From contig BRYA01000197.1 in NCBI GenBank assembly GCA_030267965.1, positions 42,208 through 81,063 of the forward strand: 38,856 nt of DNA. Direction: 5' to 3'. This DNA is from Triparma columacea (Eukaryota; Sar; Bolidophyceae; Parmales; Triparmaceae). Below the pieces are notes generated by a model, which saw only the letters and a list, made by a program, of their open reading frames with translations, had not been told where the DNA came from and searched no databases. Below are positions 28,918 to 38,856 of the stretch, piece after piece. How positions within the stretch are numbered: position 1 is the stretch's first letter; the number at the start of each line of letters is the position of its first letter. Position numbers and translations under genes: made by a program.

Positions 28918-31452
28918 ATGCCACAATTACCAGCAACTATGAACAATGCGCACGCTGCAAAAGAATGGGCAAGTATGGATCCAAATCCACTGACTCGCAA
29001 ATACATCGAGGAGGCAACGCCCGAGGCAATCGAGGGGATGTTTTCCAAGAGGATTGCTTTTGGAACGGCTGGGCTGAGGTCTAAGATGTTGCCAGGACCG
29101 GCGAATATGAACGATCTGGTCATAATCCAGACGGCTCAGGGTCTTGCGGAGTATATCCTGTCCTTATCTCCCCCCTCGAATCCTACTGCAGTAGTGGGGT
29201 ATGATCATAGGGAGAATCCTTCGCTGAACCTCTCCAGTGAGGGCTTCGCGAAGTTGACCAAGGCGGTATTCGATTCTTATGGTATCAGTACTACATTGTT
29301 GGACGGTTTCGTGCCGACGCCTTTGGTCCCATTTGCGGTGAAGGAGCAAAAGGCTTCCTGTGGTATAATGGTGACAGGTGGGTGTTGTGGACTGTTTCAA
29401 GACGACTCCATCTCACCGACGCTGACTCCCCTCTAAATCTCCCCCCCTTCGTAGCTTCCCATAACCCCAAGGAGGATGATGGTTACAAGGTCTACTGGTC
29501 GAACGCTTGTCAGATTGTTTCCCCCCATGACAAGAACATCTCCACCTTCATTGATGCGAACCTGACACCAAAGCAGAGGTGAGAAGATGGAATGAATCAG
29601 AGATGGTACACCAAATTAGCCGGCTTTGCTCTGCCAAACGCCTTTCCCCCCCACCACTCACCCGCTATCCCAAATAGCTACGACACCTCTTCCGTTACTG
29701 CTGACAGCGCCCTCACTGAATCCTATCTCGACAAGTATTTCTCTTGCATCGAATCTGATCTCGTCCTTACCACCCCCCCCACCCCCCATCCCTCCTCCCC
29801 TCTCTCCCTGCCCACCTTTGTCTACACTGCCATGCACGGGATCGGCCACCCCTTCACCTCCCGTTCGTTCTCCACCTTCTCCCTTCCACCTTTCTGTCCC
29901 GTCGGCTCTCAGTGCGACCCCGATCCTACCTTCCCCACCGTAAGTTTCCCTAACCCAGAGGAAAAGGGTGCCCTGGACGAGGCAATGAAGCTTGCTGAGG
30001 CCGAAGACAAGGACATAGTTCTGGCGAACGACCCTGATGCGGACAGGCTTGCTGTGGCGGAAAGAGACCGTGCCACTGGCACCTGGACCGTTTTCAAGGG
30101 CGACCAGATTGGTGTGCTTCTCGGTCACTGGATGTGGGAGAGGTGAGTGAAGGTGCAGGGTTGGGGGGCGGGGGAACGTTAGGCACGAAAAATTCCTCAA
30201 TTTCACCCCCCCCCCCCCTTCCTGCCCTATTTCCCGCGCCCAACCTCAGTTTTGGTCGCAGCGCCCCCGCTGGAACCAAGTGTGCCATGCTTGCCTCCGC
30301 CGTATCGTCTAAGATGCTTAAGGCTGTCGCCGAGAAGGAGGGGTTCCTCTTTGAGGAGACGCTGACTGGTTTCAAGTGGATAGGTGAGAATCAGCAAAGG
30401 AAGCCAGGGAGGAGGAGAAATTGCAATTAGTTCACCGACTTATTCTCCGCTCGCCACCCTCGCCACCCTCGCCACCTTTGCCGCACTCGCACCTTAGGCT
30501 CTAGGAACTTGGATCTCCAGTCAGAGGGCTACAAGGTATTGTTCAGCTACGAGGAGGCCATCGGATTCTGCTGTGGTGACATGATCGTCGATAAGGACGG
30601 AGTCTCCGCTGCAGGAGGTGAGAAGGGGAGGGGAGGAAAGAGGGAGGGAAGGGGTTGGGTTGACCATTAAGCGATGAGCGCAGCACCCGCCCAACGGACC
30701 GACTACTTAACGCCCTCCTCACCCCCCTTTCACTCCCCCCTCGCCTACCAACCCTCACCACCAATAACACCAGTCTTCGCTCAGATGGCGACCCACCTTT
30801 ACGTCTCAGCTGGCATGAGCGTCTCCCAGCACCTGCAGCGCTTGTACTCAACCTACGGGGAGTTCGTCAGCAACAACGGCTACTTCTTCTGCTACGACCC
30901 CGCCGTTGTTGCGAAGATTATCAGCGGCATCAGGAACGGGGGGGAGTACTTCAAGGAAGTTGCGGGGTACGAGGTCGCGGGAATCAGGGACTTGGGGGAA
31001 CCAGGTTACGACAGGTAAGAGAGAGAGAGAGAGAGAGAGCGCTTAGGAGCACACAACACATCTTATATCTAACCCTCGTTCCTGCGCCCTCCTTAGTTCC
31101 AAACCTGACAACAAGCCTACCCTCCCAACTTCTGCGTCCTCCCCCATGATAACCATATCCTTCACCAACGGTTGCGTCGCCCAGTTCCGCGCTTCAGGGA
31201 CCGAGCCCAAGTTCAAGTACTACGTTGAGATGGCCGGGAAGCCCGGGGTGCAGAGGTCGCAGGTTGAGGAGGAGCTTAACGTCATGGTGGACAAGGTGAG
31301 ATGGGATTTTTTGGGGGGGGGGGGGAGGGGAAGGAGATAAGGCAACGGCCTGAGCATAATCCTAAACGCACCCCCTAACGCCCCCCCAACCCTTTGCCAC
31401 GCAGCTACTCGAGACTCTGCTCTCCCCCTCAGCAAATGGTTTGACAAGGTAA
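28918..31452 (+). CDS. PGM2: Phosphoglucomutase-2 / phosphopentomutase, eight exons
   Basis: Interconverts hexose (or pentose) 1- and 5/6-phosphates in the cytosol. Exons 28918-29377, 29455-29578, 29678-30142, 30250-30383, 30498-30617, 30774-31014, 31097-31295 and 31405-31452 give 596 residues (human PGM2 612). The phosphoserine loop is split by intron 1: CGIMVT then [15 protein letters not shown]. The metal-binding loop DPDADR, the sugar-binding EEAIG (SYEEAIGF) and the phosphate-binding [12 protein letters not shown] are all intact. [12 protein letters not shown] and DKDGVSAA are typical of the PGM2 branch. The acceptor of exon 4 could be 30249 or, 12 bp later, 30261; both keep the frame. 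Intron 6 starts with a (GA)n run. The start ATG at 28918 follows an A-rich leader. Confidence 0.96.
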
Positions 31453-31627
31453 CAGAGAGGGTTTCACAGTTTATTATCACCGTAAAATAGAGCACTTATA
31501 GAATTGCCGCGGTAACCCAGAATAATCTATTTTAACTCTGATCTCAACCGCCATTCAAATGTCCCCCAAATCCTCCTCTTCCATCCATACTCAAACAGAA
31601 ATGTTTCTTTCTTTCCCTCCCCTCTTT

Positions 31628-32388
31628 TTAGTTCTGGGGCTGGCTAGCTCCCTGAGGGTTGTTCCTGATGAGGTAAGCCGCGAGCCACTCGATTGGGTTT
31701 GGTGGGCGTTCCTTCACTAGGGCTGACATGCCGTCGAGGAGGATGGGGACAACAGTCTGGTCAAGGTATGCGCGGATTGGGAGGGCCTGGAGGTTCATCT
31801 TTTGGTGGGTGGAGGGTAGATAATAGGGTGATGGTGGGGGGTTAGATGAGGTTTGAGGTTATGCCGTTTGATTAGGGTTGTTGAATAGTCGTGAAAAGAG
31901 GTATATGGGCATGGGAGAGGTAAGCTGTGTGTAGGATGATGGGAATAAGGTATAATGACGAGCTTGACGGGATAATAGTGTATGTACCCGTTTCTAAATG
32001 TGTATATTGACGATATTGCTTAAGTAGTAGTTGTATAGGTATATTGTAGAGTATGATTGTGGTTACTCCGTGTCAACTTAACGGCTCCATTTCCTCCATT
32101 TTATTCAATACATACACATGACGTATTTATACTTTATGTATGACCTCTATATCAACATAGTCATTCATAATATGCACATTTACATGAATATAGATGGAAG
32201 CCTCCCCCTTTAATCCAACACAAAACATAGCACCCTCCCGAAACTCCTAAACATACCTTATTCTGCACCAAGTTTGCTGCCTTCTCACTCTCAGCAGCCT
32301 CAGCGGCATCATTGATGGGAGCACTGATGGCTGTGTCCTCAGCCTTGGTCTCCTCCACGGGTGCAGCAGCAGGGGTCTCTTCACTCAT
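31628..32388 (-). CDS. DPY30: DPY30 homologue (COMPASS/MLL histone methyltransferase and axonemal subunit), two exons
   Basis: A 100-residue protein from exons 32388-32257 and 31798-31628 (minus strand, phase 0, GTATGT donor). Exon 2 encodes only 56 residues, with the Dpy-30 dimerisation motif: [19 protein letters not shown] followed by [20 protein letters not shown]. This X-type four-helix bundle docks Ash2L in H3K4 methyltransferase complexes, and in flagellates it docks radial-spoke proteins. Exon 1 encodes an acidic Ala/Glu-rich disordered tail ending NLVQNK. The intron, 458 nt, is the longest in the window and is A/T-rich near 32000-32160. It is divergent to the IQ-motif gene. Confidence 0.94.
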
Positions 32389-32716
32389 ATCAACTCAAAC
32401 TTTTGCCACTTTTCCCAGAATTTCTGCTTTGTCCCCAACCCTCTGCTGTTGCCAAACTCCACCTCTTTAGCCCTCATTTACACCACCAAATACACGACGC
32501 TCTCTACTCCCCCTTCCTCCTACACCCCGAACACCACTAACTCTAACCCCTGACCTGCCCCGTGTTGGTAAATCTCCATACCCCATCCCCCCTGCCCCCC
32601 CAAACCTTTCGAAGGTTCTTCCCCTGGGTAATCTTCATCACCCCCTTCTCAACTAGAACAGTCCCCTCCTCGCATCCCTTCTCCCTCCACCCCTCCCCCC
32701 GATAGTTACACCTCCA
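32389..32716. promoter_or_regulatory. Divergent intergenic region (DPY30 / IQ protein)
   Basis: About 330 bp, C-rich on the plus strand with CCCCATCCCCCCTGCCCCCCC near 32581-32601. It contains both promoters. An open frame on the minus strand here has no recognisable domain. Confidence 0.45.
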
Positions 32717-35700
32717 ATGAACCATGCCCACGATGTCGTCCAGAACCAATCCAACTCTTCGAATCCCTTCCTGTCAAGGACTGTAAAGGATGTCTCCATA
32801 TCAGACTCCTCAGCCTCGACCAAAATTCAGAATATGCACAACATGAAGGTGAGGAGGCGCGAGCTTGTGTGTGTGTGTGGGAGGGGGGCGGGTAGAAGAG
32901 GGGGGGGGGGGGGTAGAAGAGGAGGGGTAGAAGAGGAGGGGGGGGCTGAGAGATGGACCTGTTACTCATTTTCCCACCTGCTTACTCACACTCGCTCATA
33001 TCGCACCTCCATCTCCCCCCCCCCTCCTCCCTTCCATCCGCGTCCGCCCTCCTCCACCACCACAGTCAATGCCGAACCTGAAAATGTCCTCCTTCCGTCG
33101 TTCTGGTTCCGCCAATGCAACCCATCGCAAGAAGCCCCGACGTAACGCCCCAGCCTCCTCTGTAAGCTTTAATCCCAATCAGGACGGCTCCCCAAAGGCC
33201 CAGGGCTCCACCAACCCCTCCAAAACCGTCGAAATCGGAGTCAACCCAATAACCAAGGGCAACACAAAGTGGGCGACCAAGAAACTGACATCGAGCCAAA
33301 GACTCGCCCAGGCGGCGGAACGCACGATAAAGGCGGCAGAGGAGGCTGCGGGGAAACCGCTCCCCAGCTTGAGGGAGAAAAAGTTCCCCGTTAGACTGAG
33401 GAGGAAAATGCCAAAGAGGAAAAGAGCGGGTGCTAACAACAACACAAAGCCCGGCGTCTTCTCAACCTTCACCCTAAACAAAGACCCGGACTGCTCAGAG
33501 TACATGCCATATGACGACGTATCTTACCCCAGGCTCCGCATGAAGCAGGCCTCCGGCCAAGCCTTCTCTGAGCTCGAGTCAATGTGGATGGTTGGTTTTA
33601 TACACCATAACAAAAAAACAAAGGACGTGGAAACGGCCAAGCAGCTCGAACCGTTCCTCCGACTCCCAGGCTCAACTGTCCTCCCCGGAACAGTTGAGAA
33701 GGACCTGCGTGCATTGACTGAGAAAAACCTAACTGAGATGAAGTCGGAGCTTTCACCGCGCTTTAAGGATCCTAACGAGATACACGATCCGAGCGCGAGG
33801 GATAGTAGGACGAAAATGTCAGGCGAAGAAAGATATAGACTTAATGAACTAGGGGACGAGCTTGTAAAGAAGGTAAGAGTTGGGCAGACGGGCAGACGGG
33901 CAGGCAGGCAGGCGGACGGGACTTCACAACTCAGCCCGCGGGCTTCGCAGCTAGCTCACCCACCATCGTTGCCATCGTTGTCTTAGAAAAAACCAATTGG
34001 CAAGGGCTCTGGAATGCAATTTTACAAGAACGCAAATTACAAAATTCAGAGAGTCCTTCGGGACAAGAAGCCGCTCAAGCACCCCCCGACAATGAAGTCT
34101 GTGTTGATGGAGAGGATGTTCGAGGTCGAGCGCAAGGAAACTCAAGCCGCCAACATCATCCAAACCTTTTGGAGGACCTATCTCATCCGAAAAGCCCTTA
34201 TTGAGAACTTTCAGAAGGGGAAGAAGATCAAGGTCATACAGGCCCTGGTCAGGGGAATGATCACGAGGAAATGGCTCGCGCTGTGGTACAAGAACAGGTT
34301 TCTGATGATCATACAGTGGCAAGCTAGGTTCAGAAGGCACCTTTCCAACAAGCACCTTGCACCCAAGCTCGCCGAAGACCAGGCCGCCGCCGTAAAGTGC
34401 CAGAAGGGCGTTAGAATGTTCCTCGCGAAATGCGTCGCCTACTGGAAGAGGCTTGACATCGCCTCGGAGAGGATCCAGTGCATGTGGAGGGGCTGCGTGG
34501 CGCGGGCCAGGTGCGACAAGCTATGGCTAGACAAGCAGGTCACTGTTATGCAGGCCTTCGCCAGGCACACCATGGCCAAGCACAAGTTCGTGGAAGAAAA
34601 GAGGGAAATGGATGAAGCTGCTGCTCTCATCGAGAGGTGCTGGAGAGGTTTCTGGGCGAGGAGGAGGAAGAACCAGCTTCTGTACGCGCGCGAGACGGAC
34701 CAGCGACAGAACCAAGTGAGGCTTTTGAAGAGCGAGGAGCAATTCCAGGCAGACTACGTGAGGCTTCTCAAGAAGCGCCTGGCGAAGCTCGAGTTGAAGG
34801 AAAAGAACGACGAACTCAAGGAGAAGGTCAAGGACATGTACCAGTATGTGGAAGAGCAGGAATTCAACTACGTCGAGCTCATCAGGCAGAGAGACCAGGT
34901 CTCCCCCAGGGCGATTGAGCAGGGGTGGGTTGAAGAACTCAACAAGAATATTAGAGACCATAGAAACTGGATCACCAAGTACAAACTTGAGTGCATCTTT
35001 GACACCGGCCTGGAGCAAAGGGGGATAGAAGAGGAATACGAAAGGCGAATGACTCAAATAGGGCTCTGCGAGAAGCGCCAATCCTTGAACTCCAAGTGGA
35101 GGGAGGAGGAGCTCGAACAGATCTGGAAGAGGCAGCAGCGCCTTGTCTACGAGATGGAGGACACTTGGAAGCGCCAGAAGATCGCCGACGAGCGCCGCAG
35201 GTGGCAGGTCAAGTTCTTCAAGGCGAGTGGAAAACCTGACAAGCTCAGACGCCCGGGACGACCTTGGGACTCAGCCGCTTTCGGCGGGGCCGACCGAAAC
35301 ACTTTCACGGGCGGAGCTGCCAACTTGTTCGCTTACAATAACGACCACGAGAAGCTCCGCGTTGGTTCGAATGAGAGTATTGACAGGCTCATGCAAAAGC
35401 TCCAGCTCCAGAGCTACCACAACCAGGTGCAGCAGTACGAGGCACTCCTCAAGCCCCTCGCCTCGAACATGCAGGACGCCATGACGAACGGAAAGGACCA
35501 AGTCAAAATGTCCGAGCAGACAATGGAAGACATCGGCATGCCGGCTCCCGGGGAAACTCCGAGGATAGCGACACCCCCGCAGGACAAGCTAAACTTTGGG
35601 TGAGTGGCAAGAACAAGGGGTGGGGGGCGGGGGAGGGGTTGCTCTCTGCCGTATTCGATGCTCTCTTCTTCTCTGTGCATCCTCTAACCCCCCCTCTCCC

Positions 35701-36109
35701 CCCTTCCCCCCCCCCCTCATCCCCTCCCTCCCACCCCACGCTTCCCACACCACCGCTTTGCATGTCCACCAGCTACGACGACATTCCAGAAAACCCAGAG
35801 GACGACCCTTACAACGATCCCTTTTTCAAAACCGAGGAGGAGAAAAAGATGGGAGACAATCTTCCAAACTACACCACCCCGGAAGAGAGAGCAGCGCAGA
35901 GGAGGGCAGACAAGCGAAGGTCGAAGTTCAGGCCACCCGTTTCCCGCCTGCCCTGGCACCTCCTTGATCAACTCCAGGCCGAGAAGGACAAATTCACGGA
36001 GGAAAAGGCATTAGGGAAGCTCCAGCAGATGAAGGCCATGAGGGAGAAGGAGGAAAAGAGGGAAAGACAAAAGAGGATTGACGCAGGAATGGACTCAGAC
36101 AGTGACTGA
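32717..36109 (+). CDS. IQ-motif and coiled-coil protein, four exons
   Basis: Exons 32717-32848, 33066-33872, 33987-35599 and 35773-36109 give 962 residues. The first third is basic and disordered. From about residue 365 to 545 there are six to seven IQ-like units: ANIIQTFWRTYLIRK, KVIQALVRGMITRKW, MIIQWQARFRRHL, VKCQKGVRMFLAK, ERIQCMWRGCVARAR, TVMQAFARHTMAKHK and ALIERCWRGFWARRR. These are predicted calmodulin or light-chain binding sites. A charged coiled-coil region (about 550-760) follows, then an acidic YDDIPENPEDDPYNDPFF patch and a Lys/Glu-rich tail. No motor domain is present. Such architectures are common in ciliary or centriolar scaffolds, but I do not recognise the orthologue. The upstream exon 1 is supported by frame-compatible GTGAGG and CACAG sites. 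Confidence 0.82.
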
Positions 36110-37138
36110 TTTGAGGAGAGAAATGCCGAAAGAAAATTAAGCGACGATGTTTATGTTGTAATCGAACCTATTATTGTATTAAGGGGGGGGTTGGTTTGGG
36201 CGGGTTGGGTTGGAAGGAGGCAAGGGGATGGGGGGGTGGAGGAAATATGATTGAACGTTGTTTCAAAGCTATAGTATTTTTGAATATTGGGAGGAAGGCG
36301 ACAGTACCAAGGGCGAGTGGATGCTACGCATTTGCTTGCTTGATTTGGGTGTTGTGAGTAGGAAGGATTTTGGGCAAAATGTGTTGCCTTGGCCAACGTT
36401 TGAGAGGAAGGCTGTGTATATAGGGTCCGTGCGACTCTTTGGGTCGAATTGAGGGATTGGGAAGGAGGAAGGGTGCAGCATATAGATACAATTTTGTTAT
36501 TGGGAAGATATAGCGCACTTGAAATGGCAAGTGGGAACAAACGCTGATCTTAGGACCGGAAACACGAAGATATAGAGGCATAGACGACGTTCAAGGTGTG
36601 AACTCTTATTTTTCCAAAACCCTCAAAACAATTTCTGAATACATTAACCTCATTTACATCGCATTGTCGTATTCGTTGCAACAAGAAGATCAATAATACT
36701 ACACAGCACTCTGAAAATAGAGTTTGACGGCTTTAAGTGTCGACTGAAGCATAATACTAGCTCACACCAGTCCCGGCCAACGTCGTGAGCACAAGCAATT
36801 TAGTCCTCATTTGGAAGGTGAGAATGTGAAGAGAGGGACGAAAGGCTTAACATTGGATCGGAGCGGTATATTGAGGGGTTCTATGTGCCTGATCGTGATG
36901 ATGAGGCCTGCCCCTACCCTGCAACTTGCCTTCCAGATGAGGACTGGCGTTAGGCACTTGCGATGGACTCTCACAGATTGGGTGTTTTGGAAAATATGAA
37001 ATCGCGCAATAATGAACCACTATACGAGTATGCCAATTTATGATATCTTCACTCACACCTAAAAACGCCGCTCCGCCACCTTTTTTTGACGCACGTCGAT
37101 CGCGAACGCATGATTTTCAGCACCCAATCAAGATCGTC
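36110..37138. other. Long intergenic region before the START-like gene
   Basis: About 1 kb without a supportable gene, the longest such stretch here. Open frames on both strands (for example 36151-36540 minus) show no domain or codon-bias signal. It contains a T-run at 37081-37087 and a TTTTCAG just before the next ATG that might be a 5' UTR acceptor. No tRNA or snRNA motif was recognised. Confidence 0.45.
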
Positions 37139-38856
37139 ATGGAGGGCGAGGTTAAAGTAGACGCAGGAGCCGTGAATAATGCCGGCGAGATCAACTTCAC
37201 CTCCGAGCCCCCCTCAGGCCCCAATCACACACCCTCCGCAATACACGGTCCCGTAGATATCGATTACACAGCTCTTGGCCCCGAACAAGTCAAACTTGTC
37301 AAGCTTCTGGATGACCGAGGAGCCGTTGAAGGCCTCGTAGACAACTCTACCGGCGTCGATGTGAAGGTTATGGAGCTCGCTGGTGTCTTCCACGACGAGC
37401 GCGACAAGATCATTGACTTTCTTCTCACCGATTGCGAGCAGGGCAACTTCCGGAGGCAGACCCTTCAGGAGTATGACGAAAAGGAAGGAGTCATTCACAG
37501 ACTCGTCTACTGGCAGCACTACAGCAGCGGGAATAAGTTTGTCGCATTTCTCCTCAACGTCAAAGTCATATCTCCGGACAAATCAACGAACATTATGGAA
37601 TTGGTACCCCTTGATGGGGACGATCTTTCTGATGAGGCAACTGCAAAGCTTGCCGAGATTCTAGCGTTAACAAATACCAAGACTGTCAAGCAAGGTGTCA
37701 TTAAGGGGGAGCTCAGCTTCACTGACTTTGAGTTTGGACAAACTGCAGTCACCATGGTGGGAACTCTTAAGGCAGAGGAGAGGGTAACAGAGATGAAATC
37801 AGAAGTTGATGTCAGCACAGTAAAAAGCTTTATGAGTGTGAAATTCAGGACAGAAGCCAGTAACCCTAACAGTGGCAGGGTCAGAAGGGAGATGTCTAGG
37901 GTAGGCAGTAACCCTAACAGTGGCAGGGTCGAGAAGGGAGATGTCAAGGCTGCGTATGCAGCAGTAAAGTGTATCATGGAGGAGGTCAGGAAGCAGTTTA
38001 GACAGCCTGGTGTCATTGATGAGAGGAGGAAGATGCACTTTGTGGAGATGGTTATGCCTAATGTGCCACCTCTTACTGAGGAAGAGGACGGGATGCTGGA
38101 AAGTGCCGCAGGGCTGGAGGAAAAACTCTACAAGAAGGGAAAGAGAGTCAAGGGGACATTGAAGGAGGGTATTGACAAGTTCTTGTGGAGAGATAGGGAC
38201 AAGGTGTGGGCAGCCTTTGGGGTCACTGTGGACAAGTCAGCAAAGGATGTATTGGCAGAGCAATTTCTGTTTGATACATTTGAGCGCTCTAGGGAATACT
38301 CCCAAAAAGAAGGGAACTTGCCAAGGGTTATCAGGAATGATTTTGAGGGGACTAGAAGCATGCACTATCATTTTGGTGTGAAGGTCCCTGCCACCACCAA
38401 TCGACTATTTGAGAATTGGTTTGTGTGGAAGGAAGTCAAACTTGAGAATGGCCAGACATCGTACATGTTGGCTTTTGTGCCACTGACAGAGTACCCTGGA
38501 GGAGGCTTCAAGGACCTCAGTAAGGAAGGATTTGTGCTAGCAGAGACTAAAGGTGTCTACTTCTTCAACGAGATTGCCCCAAATGTCTGTAGAGTGACAC
38601 GCGTTCAAACAGTTGATCTGAAATTTTCTGGGATTCACAAGACAGTAATGGACAAAGCAATCGACTACCTTGCAAAGAGTCAAGGCGTTGAGGCCAACAG
38701 GTTGCAGGAGAGATTCAGGAGGAACGGGAAGAAGGTCGATGCTGAGGTCAGGGGGGCCTTGGTGGAGAGGATGAGGGAGGGTGTTGAGTTGGAGGAGGAC
38801 CAGAAGAAGGTGTTTGGGGAGTTGGAGGAGCTCTTTGGTGGGGAGGATGAAGAAGG
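37139..38856 (+). CDS. START-like (SRPBCC) domain protein, partial at window end
   Basis: The frame is open from the ATG at 37139 to the window edge: 572 codons with no stop and no obvious intron. I see two lipid-binding-fold-like regions. The first is about residues 65-250 (GVDVKVMELAGVFHDERDKI, VIHRLVYWQHYSSGNKF); the second is about 345-510 (RDKVWAAFGV, SMHYHFGVKVPATTNR, NRLFENWFVWKEV, CRVTRVQTVDLKFSG). The N-terminal 40 residues are polar. The C terminus becomes acidic. Proteins of this layout are expanded in stramenopile algae and resemble START/SRPBCC hydrophobic-ligand binders; this is inference from fold-like patterns. A 54-bp tandem duplication lies at 37858-37949. Ligand and role unknown. 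Confidence 0.75.
   Translation, partial: MEGEVKVDAGAVNNAGEINFTSEPPSGPNHTPSAIHGPVDIDYTALGPEQVKLVKLLDDRGAVEGLVDNSTGVDVKVMELAGVFHDERDKIIDFLLTDCEQGNFRRQTLQEYDEKEGVIHRLVYWQHYSSGNKFVAFLLNVKVISPDKSTNIMELVPLDGDDLSDEATAKLAEILALTNTKTVKQGVIKGELSFTDFEFGQTAVTMVGTLKAEERVTEMKSEVDVSTVKSFMSVKFRTEASNPNSGRVRREMSRVGSNPNSGRVEKGDVKAAYAAVKCIMEEVRKQFRQPGVIDERRKMHFVEMVMPNVPPLTEEEDGMLESAAGLEEKLYKKGKRVKGTLKEGIDKFLWRDRDKVWAAFGVTVDKSAKDVLAEQFLFDTFERSREYSQKEGNLPRVIRNDFEGTRSMHYHFGVKVPATTNRLFENWFVWKEVKLENGQTSYMLAFVPLTEYPGGGFKDLSKEGFVLAETKGVYFFNEIAPNVCRVTRVQTVDLKFSGIHKTVMDKAIDYLAKSQGVEANRLQERFRRNGKKVDAEVRGALVERMREGVELEEDQKKVFGELEELFGGEDEE
37858..37949. repeat. In-frame tandem duplication inside the START-like gene
   Basis: The block CAGTAACCCTAACAGTGGCA followed by GGGTC and a GAAGGGAGATGTC tail occurs twice with a period of about 54 bp (starting 37858 and 37912). 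In frame it encodes SNPNSGRV twice. The copies differ at the junction by one inserted base (GGGTCAGAAGG versus GGGTCGAGAAGG), so the second tail is read in a different frame (EKGDVK versus RREMSR). Confidence 0.88.

Noticed and set aside
32543..32749. 68-residue minus-strand ORF between DPY30 and the IQ gene
   Set aside because: Overlaps exon 1 of the IQ gene in antisense and has no recognisable motif.
36151..36540. 129-residue minus-strand ORF in the long intergenic region
   Set aside because: No domain, no splice-supported extension, and composition like that of the surrounding noncoding DNA.

Overview
This window is nuclear DNA from a compact eukaryotic genome. Most genes carry short GT-AG introns (66-245 nt, one of 458 nt), usually with a GTGAG donor. 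There is a U1 snRNA gene and no operon structure. The gene set points to a stramenopile: an LPCAT with EF-hands, a pyrophosphate-type phosphofructokinase, a BspA/DUF285 repeat fragment, large START-like and multi-membrane proteins of the kind expanded in these algae, a Ctr copper transporter and an Npl4 with a signal-peptide-like leader. My best guess is a photosynthetic stramenopile near diatoms and bolidophytes (Triparma-like). That is inference from gene content, not a database match. No CRISPR array, prokaryotic operon or viral gene was seen.

Layout. 1-3.9 kb: an NTPCR-like NTPase (-) diverges from HMG-CoA reductase (+); the NTPase 3' end is duplicated. 3.9-4.7 kb: a U1 snRNA and a BspA-type repeat fragment. 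4.7-9.5 kb: two minus-strand genes, a five-exon LPCAT and a four-exon Npl4. 9.7-13.7 kb: a large armadillo-like/disordered protein (+). 13.9-14.4 kb: a Ctr copper transporter (-). 14.4-15.2 kb: G-rich repeats and a MITE-like element with a target-site duplication. 15.2-17.5 kb: a 781-residue multi-membrane protein (-). 17.9-23.9 kb: a five-exon VWA8 homologue (+). 24-25.8 kb: PPi-phosphofructokinase (-), interrupted by a 5-N assembly gap that has swallowed conserved exon sequence. 26.2-28.5 kb: a small membrane protein (+) and a PAF-acetylhydrolase-like lipase (-). 28.9-31.5 kb: an eight-exon phosphoglucomutase-2 (+). 31.6-32.4 kb: DPY30 (-). 32.7-36.1 kb: an IQ-motif protein (+). 37.1 kb to the end: a START-like protein (+), cut by the window edge.

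Genes often stand as divergent pairs 200-410 bp apart (NTPase/HMGR, Npl4/ARM, multi-TM/VWA8, PFP/small TM, PAF-AH/PGM2, DPY30/IQ), which implies shared promoter regions, and as convergent pairs with very short 3' spacing. Functional links are loose: phosphofructokinase and PGM2 belong to sugar metabolism, LPCAT and the PAF-AH-like enzyme to lyso- and ether-lipid remodelling, HMGR to isoprenoid synthesis.

The two most interesting signals are these. (1) A near-palindromic (mirror) 12-mer, GAGCGAAGCGAG, recurs only inside introns of unrelated genes, and two introns of the LPCAT gene are alignable to each other. This suggests introner-like intron-generating elements. (2) The Npl4 has a hydrophobic leader followed by a Ser/Thr-rich stretch and lacks a visible zinc finger. 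This fits the symbiont-derived ERAD-like machinery (SELMA) that imports proteins into complex red-type plastids.
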